Origin: Methyloligella sp.
GTDB taxonomy: Bacteria > Pseudomonadota > Alphaproteobacteria > Rhizobiales > HXMU1428-3
Reading direction: 5' to 3'
NCBI GenBank assembly: GCA_021604645.1
Contig: BQJJ01000001.1
Location: 372,001 to 436,000 of the forward strand
DNA length: 64,000 nt
A program made the translations under genes and the position numbers. The notes below the pieces were generated by a model. That model was not told the DNA's origin, did not search any database, and saw nothing but the letters and a program-made list of their open reading frames with translations. Shown in pieces: positions 8,884-18,086 of the stretch. How positions within the stretch are numbered: position 1 is the first letter of the stretch; every line of letters starts with the position of its first letter.

Positions 8884-10953
8884 TTACCTTGCATTATCTG
8901 AATGAACAATGGGGTGATCTTTTGTTTTCAACTGATCATAATGATAAAAAGCCGGACAAGCCTTATTTAATAGAGAAAGATGCAGGGCTGTGTATTTCTC
9001 AAAGCTCAACGCATCCCAAAACCCTCTAATATGGCTACAGGTAAGTAGGAGTGGCGTTTTTATAACTTGCTCATCTATCTTTTTATTGTTCTCAGCCTGT
9101 TTGTCATTTTTTGTTTCATCCGCGGCTAGCTCGGACTTATCATCTTGCGAAGATTCCGATAAAACCGAATTTCCAACGAGTTCAGTTGTCTCCCAGCTGG
9201 CCACATGCCAATTCAAAGCTTGTGATTTCAAGTTCAGGAAACCATGCCCCGTAAAGTCATATTTCTTGGTGGAAACCATAAAATGATCAAAAATCACAGA
9301 GCCTTTTGCAAAATGAGCTATACCATTCAAAAACTGGAACGAACTTTCCCCAGACTTTAAGTCCTTTAAAGTTTGCTCTGAATTCTTTTCTTGCTCACCA
9401 ATAAATTGATTTAAATCGAGGCTGACTTGCCCACCTTTAGGCAGTGTAAAATGAAGTGATCCAGACATATTCTCAGATATTTCTTCACCCTTATCTCCAA
9501 AGCTTGTCAGCTTAAGCTTCAAATGACCAATGCCTTTTAAGAGGGAGTGGTTAGGAAGAACAGCACTCAATTGAGATAAATTAATATTTTTAAAGCCAGA
9601 ATTTATATGCCAGCGAGGTTTTGGTGAGTTCGTATCAATTTTGATGAGACCCGTTGCCGTACCTTGTAATAAATTCAACCCAGCCATATCAATCAGAAGC
9701 TCACCTTTTTTCTGAAAAAGACTAAGCCCAGCATCATTGATCTCTAGGTCATGCAGTTTTATACGGTCTGCCGAAAGGCGGACGTCAGCATCATAATCTC
9801 TTATAAGGGGAGTAAATAACTTAAGCGTACTGATAAGAGGTGTACCTTCATCTGTCGTTTCTTTAGCTTTTGAAACTGGCTTGGTCCGTCGTTTTAAAGT
9901 ATGTAAATCAGAAAAATTAAGAGTTTCAAAAGCTAATGTTCCTGTCACCTCAGGATTAGACTGACTAAGTCTCAAGCTAAGGCTTCCACTTGCTTTGTTT
10001 CGACCAAATTTAAATTGACCGTCAGATAATGTGCCTTCATGGTTTGACCAAATAAAAGGTCCCGAAGCCATAAAACGAATGGCATCTGAAGTTCCGGAAG
10101 TTTTTGATTTATCAAATGATAAATTTGAGTGATTAATATTTACAATTTCTAGCGAAATATTTCCTTTGAAATGAAGCCCAGAACGACCTTCAAGAACTCC
10201 TTCAAAGTTAGAAACAAAATCATCGTTTTTAAGAGAAAGGTTGATCTCATTAAGAACGGTGCCTTTCTTGTTTTTAGAAGAAAACTCATGGCTTAATGAA
10301 AAGTCGGTCACTTTATCACTGAAGTTTAACTGACCAGTCCCCTCAATCTCATGATCGTCTAAGTCAACTTCGAACTGGCTGCTCTTAAGGTCAACCTGAA
10401 GAGGCTTAGTAAAGTCCCTTAAAACCGTCAATGAAGACTTAGTGATTTTTATGTGTTCCAGCTCACTTTTTTTAAGTGCTATGCGAAGTAATTGATTGGT
10501 GTCTTGTTGAGTGAGTTCTTTACCAACAACACTTTTAGCCCCCCTGAAATCAAGTGTAATTTTTGCCTCAGTAAGTTCAATATGTGAAAGCTTTTTCGCA
10601 ATAAATAAATCTGTCCAGTTAAAGGGAAGTCCACCTAAAAGATCGGCCTTGTTTTTCTTCACACTTCCATCGAAAAAACGAAGGCTCCCTTCAGTGATGA
10701 TAACTTTCGGAGCAGTACTAATCACAAGTGGGGAGGTTAAAGAATAAAAACCATTAGCCTTAGCGTCAGATTTGGATGCTGATAGAGGGTTAGAAAAAAT
10801 AATGACAGAAATAAAGAGTGAAACCCCAATAAGACTAAACAGAGCCAAGCCAATTAGAGGGGCGACAGAAATACGGTACAATGTAAAAGTTGATGAGAAA
10901 AAGCCCAACAAAGACCTTACTCTATTTTGAAGGGAATATAATTTAAAACTCAT
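8884..10953 (-). CDS. AsmA family protein
   Basis: 689 aa, N-terminal TM, AsmA-like beta-rich repeats, C-terminal DFTGHGFLNLKSQALNWHVAS. Confidence 0.75.
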   Translation of the reverse strand: MSFKLYSLQNRVRSLLGFFSSTFTLYRISVAPLIGLALFSLIGVSLFISVIIFSNPLSASKSDAKANGFYSLTSPLVISTAPKVIITEGSLRFFDGSVKKNKADLLGGLPFNWTDLFIAKKLSHIELTEAKITLDFRGAKSVVGKELTQQDTNQLLRIALKKSELEHIKITKSSLTVLRDFTKPLQVDLKSSQFEVDLDDHEIEGTGQLNFSDKVTDFSLSHEFSSKNKKGTVLNEINLSLKNDDFVSNFEGVLEGRSGLHFKGNISLEIVNINHSNLSFDKSKTSGTSDAIRFMASGPFIWSNHEGTLSDGQFKFGRNKASGSLSLRLSQSNPEVTGTLAFETLNFSDLHTLKRRTKPVSKAKETTDEGTPLISTLKLFTPLIRDYDADVRLSADRIKLHDLEINDAGLSLFQKKGELLIDMAGLNLLQGTATGLIKIDTNSPKPRWHINSGFKNINLSQLSAVLPNHSLLKGIGHLKLKLTSFGDKGEEISENMSGSLHFTLPKGGQVSLDLNQFIGEQEKNSEQTLKDLKSGESSFQFLNGIAHFAKGSVIFDHFMVSTKKYDFTGHGFLNLKSQALNWHVASWETTELVGNSVLSESSQDDKSELAADETKNDKQAENNKKIDEQVIKTPLLLTCSHIRGFWDALSFEKYTALHLSLLNKACPAFYHYDQLKTKDHPIVHSDNAR

Positions 10954-11480
10954 ACAAGTGTACTCATCGCTGAAAAGGCAGTCATAAATTAAAAAAATTA
11001 TCTCAGTTTCCCAATCAAGAGCATTTGGAGAGCCCCCATAAAAACAATAATAGTGAGTAAGGTTTATAGTCTCTCATTGTACATAAATTCAAAGTACATA
11101 AACTCAATGATCATAAATTTACAAAGCTACATCGCTTAAATTTCAGCAATCTGATTTTAAAAAATCTCATAGGATAAATCTGTGATTAAAATATAAAACA
11201 GATAAAAAATATTTCTATGTTGCTTCGTAGCATCTCTTATCATTGTGGAAGTTTCAAGGATGATTTCAGAAAATTACGTGTTTTTTGCATGAAAGTAGAG
11301 AAAAATTTGTGGGAAAATCAGTAAAAACTTAGAAAGAGCTTAATCATGCCGCAGCGATGTTGCTAACCCAGCAACAACAGTTAGTTTTTTACGCGGTGTG
11401 TTAAATTAAAAGAGACATGGCAAACTGATAACACAAAGCCGATAAGCTAAACTGATACATTTCTTTAGAGATCTTACGCC

Positions 11481-13205
11481 CTAGTCTTTGCTTTGTGCAG
11501 ATCGACCAGTTGAAACGGTTCTATTTAATATTAGGAGGGGAATTAAACCAAACGCCACAATCGTAAGTCCAGCCAATCCAGCCTCTTCAAATTCTTCGCG
11601 GCTTGCAAACTCAAAAACCAGCGTCGCCAGACTATCAAAATTAAAGGGCCGCAATAATAATGTCGCCGGCAGTTCTTTCATCGTATCAACAAAAACAAGC
11701 AAAGCCGCCGCTGCAACAGAGGGTCGCATGATCGGCAACAACACCAGACGAAACCCGCCAACACTGTTTTGCCCAAGGGTTCGGGCCGCGCCATCAAGGT
11801 TGGGAGAAATTTTATGAAACCCAGCTTCAATCGTTCCAAGTGAAATGGCCAGAAACCTGACCAAATAAGCAAAGAGTAAGGCAAACAAACTGCCAGATAA
11901 AAGCAAGCCGGTAGAGATCCCAAGAGTACTGCGCATAAAACTATCAAATATATTATCAAATGCTGCTAGCGGAATAAGAATGCCAATTGCTAAAATAGCT
12001 CCAGGAATGGCATAGCCAGTACCAGCAAGAGCGCCAATAGGTTTCAAAATCGGATGAGCTGTAACACGTTTCCCATATGCAATAAGTAGAGCAACACTAA
12101 CAGCAATCACCGCGGTTAAACTTGCAAGCAAAACAGAATTTCCTGCAGCTGCCCAGAATTCCGGTGTCCAAACAAAATCAATAAAGCGGAACGAGGCGCT
12201 GAGGAGAATGTAAAATGGAAGGGCAAATCCAAGTAAAAAGGGAAGGGCACAAGCTGTGACTGCAAATGCTTCCTGCAATCCATTTAACTGTATAACAGGA
12301 AGGTCCCGATTATATCCCGTAGTTTGGAAATATTTCTGCTCAGATCTGGCACGGCGTTCCACATATAAAAGTACAATAATGATAAGCAGCATAAGACTGG
12401 CAATTTGCGCGGCGCCACCAAGGTTCGAGCGTTCTTGCCAGGTGCTGTAAACACTTGCAGTCAAAGTCTCAATGCCAAAATAAGCAACAGCGCCATAATC
12501 ATTCAAGCATTCCATCAAAGCAAGCACTAAACCAGCAATCAGTGCGGGCCGAGCCAAGGGAAGGCCAACATTCCAAAAAGCCCCCATAGGCGTGCGCCCA
12601 AGCGTTCGTGCAACTTCAAGGGCGCAAACAGATTGCTGCATAAAACTAGCGCGAGCTGCCAGGTAAACATAAGGATAAAGCACCAAGGAGAGGACAATGA
12701 TCGCACCTGGCATCGTTGCAATATTCGGAAACCAGTAATCTCTTGAATCTTGAAAACCAAATAGAGAGCGAAGGCCAGTTTGTATTGGGCCGGAATATTC
12801 AAGCAAATCAACAGCGCAATAGGCCATCATATAAGTTGGCATCGCAAGAGGGAGTAAAAGAGCCCACTCAAAAAAACGACGTCCTTTAAATTGATACATT
12901 GTCACAAGCCAGGCCGTGCTTGTGCCAATTATCAAACTTAAAACACCCACACCGCTCATTAATAAAAACGTATCGCGAATAGAGCGAGGCAAAATTGTTG
13001 AAATGAGATGCGGCCAGATATTTTCACTTGGGCTGAAACTCATGATGACAATAGATAAGAGCGGCAGGAGAACAAGCACGATAATAGGTAGAACCAATAA
13101 AACCCACCCCCAGCTAGACGGGCGTTTCGCAGGTTTAATATGTGTGTCTGATGTAACAGCAGAAGTTTGAGCGTTCATAGCAGGTTTCGTATTATTGGTC
13201 GTCAT
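11481..13205 (-). CDS. Iron (Fe3+)-type ABC transporter permease, fused two-domain
   Basis: Two BPD_transp_1-like halves; LLPLAMPTYMMAYCAVDLLEYSGPIQTGLRSLFG; GYAIPGAILAIGIL; FVDTMKELPATLLLRPFNFDSLATLVF. Confidence 0.92.
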   Translation of the reverse strand: MTTNNTKPAMNAQTSAVTSDTHIKPAKRPSSWGWVLLVLPIIVLVLLPLLSIVIMSFSPSENIWPHLISTILPRSIRDTFLLMSGVGVLSLIIGTSTAWLVTMYQFKGRRFFEWALLLPLAMPTYMMAYCAVDLLEYSGPIQTGLRSLFGFQDSRDYWFPNIATMPGAIIVLSLVLYPYVYLAARASFMQQSVCALEVARTLGRTPMGAFWNVGLPLARPALIAGLVLALMECLNDYGAVAYFGIETLTASVYSTWQERSNLGGAAQIASLMLLIIIVLLYVERRARSEQKYFQTTGYNRDLPVIQLNGLQEAFAVTACALPFLLGFALPFYILLSASFRFIDFVWTPEFWAAAGNSVLLASLTAVIAVSVALLIAYGKRVTAHPILKPIGALAGTGYAIPGAILAIGILIPLAAFDNIFDSFMRSTLGISTGLLLSGSLFALLFAYLVRFLAISLGTIEAGFHKISPNLDGAARTLGQNSVGGFRLVLLPIMRPSVAAAALLVFVDTMKELPATLLLRPFNFDSLATLVFEFASREEFEEAGLAGLTIVAFGLIPLLILNRTVSTGRSAQSKD

Positions 13206-13390
13206 GATGTGCAAATCGTTCCTAACTGCGGAAATTGCAATATAGGGTGAGTTTTCAGCTTCTGCACTAAGAAATTGATAAAAATATTAATCGGGCCATT
13301 TATGTATAGAATATCTGCTCTAGGAGTGGATTATTGAGGCAAAGATCAGTGTGAATAGGTGACCATTTAGTTGAAAAGGTTAGTTTCTAA

Positions 13391-15511
13391 CTATCGAGAG
13401 GTTGAAATCTTGAATGTAAGAGAAACCTTGGTTCCTATGTCTCTTTGACTATCAATGGAAAAGTTAATGTCATTCGCTTCAGCTAGCGCTTTTGAGATCG
13501 GTAAGCCCAACCCCGTTCCTGATTTACTCTTCTTAGACCCAATATAAGCAGGGTTAACTGGTGCCGTTTGATCATTCATAACCTGATGAAACGGTTCCAT
13601 TGCATGTCTAATATCATCTTCACTCATCCCTGGACCAGTATCCGAAACGGATAGAATGAGAGTATTTTCATCTTGGCGCTGTGTCTTAACAGTAATGAGA
13701 CCACCTTCTTTATCATATTTGATACCATTAGAAATCAAATTCAAAAGGATTTGCTGTAAAGAGCGTTCATCAACATGTACCAGAGGCAAGTTTTCTTCCA
13801 GATCAGAGCGAAGGCGGACATTCTTTTGTGCGGCCAATTCTCTCATTAATCGAACTTGGTCACGTACAAGTGTGTTAATTTCAACCTCAGCCGGCTCAAC
13901 ATGCCATTTTCCAGCCTTTAATTTTGTCAAATCAAGCAAGTCATTTATGAGGCTCAGAGCGTGCTGGGCACTATTATGAATGTCCTGAACATAGTCTTTA
14001 TATTTCTCATGACCTAACGGCCCAAATTGTTCCAAGGACATCACCTCAGAAAAGCCAAGAATAACATTCAAAGGCGTTCTCACTTCATGACTAACAGCAC
14101 TTAAAAGCGGAATAGACGTTGTCTCAGATTTAGTATCAAACGTTTGCCCCAGATCAGTCGGAGCTTCCTTGGGTAAATCAAGAGCCTTTTGTTTCTCGGT
14201 ATAGTTAAACTCATTTGCCAATTGAATGAGAAGCAAAGTCCGGTCAAATTTGGTCAATCTAACCGGTGTTATCAAGACATCACGTGATAATTTCCTCCCA
14301 GACCTTAAGCGAACAAGATCCAAGCCATGAGAGGAGCCGGTCGTAGAGGTGCCGATTTCACTGGATATTAAAGTCGAAAAAAAATCCCGGCTTTTAGGAA
14401 AAAGCCAATCAGCTCCATCATTGATAAGCGGTTCTATATCATCATAACCAAACTCACTAACGAACGACCCATTTGCATGAATAATCTTCTGCAAGCTGAT
14501 AAGGGCATATGGCGCGTGAGCTGCTTCAAAAATTTCTTCTAATTCGTCTTGGTCACCAACGCCGGACAAAGTCGTTAAATCAATTTCAAGGGGAGACCAT
14601 TTATCTTGCTTTGCATGACGAGAAACACCGGAGAGGATATCGCTATCCGCATTGAGGGTTGCCTCATTTCTCTCTTGATTGTTCTTTGCAGATAAATCAG
14701 GAGCAAGCTCAACAGATCTCGCCTTTAATACGTCATTCTCATCACCACCTGCCTCTTTGATAAGACGTGCTAACTCTTCAAGTTGAGCTCTTGGTACAAG
14801 CTCCTTAATGATCTCAGAAGAGACTTCAAATGGTAAATCTGAATTGAGTTTCTCAACGAGCTGTTCCTCGCCTTCAGCCTGAGAGCTCATCTGCAAGTGA
14901 TCGGGCAATATTCCATTAAGAGGTGAGGAGTTTTCAGGTAAAATTGAAAGATCTGTCGAAAGCGGCGAAGATAAGCTTGGTGTATCAGCAAAAGAAGGTG
15001 TTTTGTCTTGAACTTTATCCTCTGTGACGGCAATCACTTCAACAATAAGAGCCGTGCGGTTCTTTAAGTTGCCACGCCGACAAAGCGCCACATAGTGCCC
15101 CTCATTGCTCTTGCCGTTAACCTTTTTTTCTAATGGTGGAGAGAGGCCATCTAATACAGAGGTTTTGGTTGTTTTATCCAAAGAAGGAGAGTGAAAAACT
15201 TTTGTATCTCCATTTAACTGAGCACCGCCATTCATATGAGGAAAATACAAGTCTACCCCAATCGATTGCTCCGAATGAATATTGCTGGGTGATAAGCCGT
15301 CTAATATTTGGCAAACCTTAAGCCAGGCCGGGTGAGACTTATCAAAAGGAGTGGCCTGTAAACTTTCTAAACTCGGCGCTGACCAAAACTTGACCCCCTC
15401 ACCATTCGCCCAGACAAAGCCAGCCGTATCCCGGTCCCATATCCAGATGGGACGTTCGTGGCGCGGGTTGCCATTTATGTATGGTAAAGAGGTTTGCAAA
15501 TTAAAAAACAC
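13391..15511 (-). CDS. Sensor histidine kinase, possibly PdhS/PleC/DivJ-related
   Basis: SAVSHEVRTPLNVILGFSEVM (H-box), NLISNGIKYD (N-box), DTGPGM and GTGLGLPISKALAE (G-boxes); PAS-like N-terminus. Confidence 0.92.
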   Translation of the reverse strand: MFFNLQTSLPYINGNPRHERPIWIWDRDTAGFVWANGEGVKFWSAPSLESLQATPFDKSHPAWLKVCQILDGLSPSNIHSEQSIGVDLYFPHMNGGAQLNGDTKVFHSPSLDKTTKTSVLDGLSPPLEKKVNGKSNEGHYVALCRRGNLKNRTALIVEVIAVTEDKVQDKTPSFADTPSLSSPLSTDLSILPENSSPLNGILPDHLQMSSQAEGEEQLVEKLNSDLPFEVSSEIIKELVPRAQLEELARLIKEAGGDENDVLKARSVELAPDLSAKNNQERNEATLNADSDILSGVSRHAKQDKWSPLEIDLTTLSGVGDQDELEEIFEAAHAPYALISLQKIIHANGSFVSEFGYDDIEPLINDGADWLFPKSRDFFSTLISSEIGTSTTGSSHGLDLVRLRSGRKLSRDVLITPVRLTKFDRTLLLIQLANEFNYTEKQKALDLPKEAPTDLGQTFDTKSETTSIPLLSAVSHEVRTPLNVILGFSEVMSLEQFGPLGHEKYKDYVQDIHNSAQHALSLINDLLDLTKLKAGKWHVEPAEVEINTLVRDQVRLMRELAAQKNVRLRSDLEENLPLVHVDERSLQQILLNLISNGIKYDKEGGLITVKTQRQDENTLILSVSDTGPGMSEDDIRHAMEPFHQVMNDQTAPVNPAYIGSKKSKSGTGLGLPISKALAEANDINFSIDSQRDIGTKVSLTFKISTSR

Positions 15512-15713
15512 TCATAAAGATGCACGTGAAAACGGCATAAATTAAAAACAGAGATATGTGTGACAAAAACAAAAAGCTAATAACAGCCAAAAAACGATGT
15601 CTGTCAAAAACTTATTAGGCCACATTATAGCGTTTTTAGTATGAGACTTGCAAAATTTGAGTCTTGAAAAAAAGCCAAAATCCAAAAGAATCCCCAACAT
15701 ATGGGGTTTTATT

Positions 15714-15757
15714 AGAGATAACGCCATAAATAGCATGATTTATAGGGCGTTATCTCT
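15714..15757. repeat. Long inverted repeat / hairpin
   Basis: AGAGATAACGCCATAAAT-agcatg-ATTTATagGGCGTTATCTCT, 18-bp stem with one 2-nt bulge. Confidence 0.8.
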
Positions 15758-15831
15758 CCATTAAGCTTGATTGTAAAAAAGACCATCAACAAATAGATCG
15801 TGATCAAGAATACTCTCAAATAGGTAGAATA

Positions 15832-17010
15832 CTACTTCGAAAGAATATCCATGGCGGCATTAACACCACCCTTTTTGAACTTAATTCCAAAGGCTTCCAT
15901 GCCCATTTCAACACCGCTAAGTGCTCCCATAAGTGTTAGCGGGTTCTGGTAACCAAGGTGACCAATACGGAAAACTTCTCCTGCAATTTTACCAAGCCCA
16001 GCAGCCAGAGATAGGTTGTATTTATCAAAGATAAAGGCCCGCATTTCATCAGCATTGATACCTTCAGGCACACGAACAGCGGTCACTGCATTTGAATGCT
16101 GTCCTTCAACCTGACATTGGGTCTCTAAGCCCCAAACATTTACACATGCTCGTGTTGCTTCGCCTAATTTTGCATGACGAGCATAAATTGCATCCAAGCC
16201 CTCATCGAGGATCATCTCAGTTGCTTTTTTCAAGCCATAGATCAGTGATACAGGTGGTGTGTAAGGATAAAGTCCAGTCTCAGTCGCACTGATTAAAGGA
16301 TCAAATTCAAAATATCCAGGGTTCAAATCAGATGTCTTTTTCGCTTCTAATGCTTTCTCGCTCACAGCAGCAAACGCAAGACCTGGCGGCAACATCAATC
16401 CTTTTTGCGAACCGCAAATGGCAATATCAACACCCCAACCATCATGATCATAGTCCATAGCCACAAGAGAAGAAACCGTGTCCACAAATAACAAAGCATC
16501 ATGATTAGCTGCGTTAAGCGCTGCGCGAACAGCAGCTATATCAGAAGTCACACCGGTTGAAGTTTCATTATGTGTAGCAAAAACCGCCTTAATCTCACCG
16601 GCTGTGTCAGCGCGAAGGGCATCTTCTACTTTTTGTGCGTCAATACCTGAGCGCCAATCACCAGCAATTTCAATCACCTCAAGGTCAAGCTCTCTGGATA
16701 CTTTGCCCCAAAGGGTCGAGAACATCCCAACTTCCGGAATAAGAACCTTATCCCCTTTAGAGAGACAATTCGCGATGCTCGCATGCCAGGCACCAGTACC
16801 AGAAGCAGGTATGACCATGACCGGTTGTTTGGTTTTAAAGATAGGTTTTAAATTCTGAGCAGCTTCAGCAGCAAGTTTCGCAAAGACAGGTCCTCGATGA
16901 TCCATCATTGGTTGAGACATAGCGGCGACCACTTCATCAGGCACAACAGTTGGCCCTGGTACTTGTAAAAAGTAATATCCAGCTTGTGAATTGGAAACTG
17001 AGTTGCTCAT
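15832..17010 (-). CDS. PLP-dependent class V aminotransferase (alanine/serine-glyoxylate aminotransferase family)
   Basis: PGPTVVPDEVVAAMSQPMMDHRGPVFAKL; VDTVSSLVAMDYDHDGWGVDIAICGSQKGLMLPPGLAF. Confidence 0.93.
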   Translation of the reverse strand: MSNSVSNSQAGYYFLQVPGPTVVPDEVVAAMSQPMMDHRGPVFAKLAAEAAQNLKPIFKTKQPVMVIPASGTGAWHASIANCLSKGDKVLIPEVGMFSTLWGKVSRELDLEVIEIAGDWRSGIDAQKVEDALRADTAGEIKAVFATHNETSTGVTSDIAAVRAALNAANHDALLFVDTVSSLVAMDYDHDGWGVDIAICGSQKGLMLPPGLAFAAVSEKALEAKKTSDLNPGYFEFDPLISATETGLYPYTPPVSLIYGLKKATEMILDEGLDAIYARHAKLGEATRACVNVWGLETQCQVEGQHSNAVTAVRVPEGINADEMRAFIFDKYNLSLAAGLGKIAGEVFRIGHLGYQNPLTLMGALSGVEMGMEAFGIKFKKGGVNAAMDILSK

Positions 17011-17314
17011 TATTATGTGTTCCTTTCATTTCAAAACCAGCTACCCAAATTAATTAAATTCAGGTGATAAAATATCAAAAAAACCCCGCTCACTAAGCCT
17101 CAAAATAGTATCAAGGGAGAAAGCAGATCTTTAATTTAGGGGCTAGCCCCAATACATCATCTCTTAGTGAGTGTCATACCATTGCAAAACAAACAACCCC
17201 ATATTCTTGACATGGACAATTTATCGCGCAAATGATCAACTGTGAAAAGAGGGGGATAACCCTTAGAGCTGTGATGAAGTTTGATAAAGAATAAAGCAAG
17301 GCTTAGAGGCGAAA

Positions 17315-18043
17315 ATGCGAGTACCTTTTGTACCTAACACACTAAAATTACTAGTTGTTTTAGTAGTCATCCTATTTTGTTCCATGGCCTATGTTGGCCA
17401 TGTCAGAACAAGTTTCATGCCCTTCCCAACTTTGAACGTTGAAAAAAGTTGGTTAATGGTCGGAACAAGGCTAGGTGGCTTGAAATATGATAGGGCAGCT
17501 TGTCAGGCGGCATTAAAAGCACCAAATGTTCAAAAAAGCTTTGTAAAAGACAGCCCCTTTAAAAATGGTTGTGGTTGGGTGAATTCAGTGCGCCTTCGCC
17601 AGTTTAGCGGCGCAAAAATTTCTCCCATTAAATTAAGTTGCCCCATGGGCGCTGGGTTAGCGATGTGGATGGCACAAGTCGTCCAACCAGCTGCGAAAAA
17701 ATATTTTGGCACAACCGTGAGCCGTGTGAACCATTTAGGCGGCTATTCCTGCCGAAACATCAGGGGCAGTCTTCTCTCAAAATATATCAATGTGAAATCA
17801 GAACACGCCACAGCAAATGCCATAGACATCTCAGGGTTTGCATTGGCCAATGGCAGTAAAGTTTCAATCTTAAGAGATTGGCCATATAAGAGTAAAAAAG
17901 GAGGAGGTAAAAAAGCAAAGTTCCTGCGCGATATTCATTATGGCGCATGTACTTATTTCCGTGTTGTCCTAGGCCCAGAAGCCAACCGACTTCACGCAAA
18001 TCATTTCCATTTCGATCGGGGATTACTACTTAGATGCAAATAG
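17315..18043 (+). CDS. Extensin-like protein (extensin-like C-terminal domain)
   Basis: LSCPMGAGLAMWMAQVVQPAAKKYFGTTVSRVNHLGGYSCRNIRG...SEHATANAIDISGFALANG...HANHFHFDRG. Confidence 0.9.
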   Translation: MRVPFVPNTLKLLVVLVVILFCSMAYVGHVRTSFMPFPTLNVEKSWLMVGTRLGGLKYDRAACQAALKAPNVQKSFVKDSPFKNGCGWVNSVRLRQFSGAKISPIKLSCPMGAGLAMWMAQVVQPAAKKYFGTTVSRVNHLGGYSCRNIRGSLLSKYINVKSEHATANAIDISGFALANGSKVSILRDWPYKSKKGGGKKAKFLRDIHYGACTYFRVVLGPEANRLHANHFHFDRGLLLRCK

Positions 18044-18086
18044 TATTGCAAGAAGACAAAATGAAAGGGTGAGAATGATCTGGCTA

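Noticed and set aside
11488-11817. 109-aa plus ORF
   Set aside because: Antisense to the conserved ABC permease gene; no features of its own.
15542-15736. 64-aa ORF between kinase and aminotransferase
   Set aside because: Overlaps the long hairpin, low complexity, no RBS that I can support.
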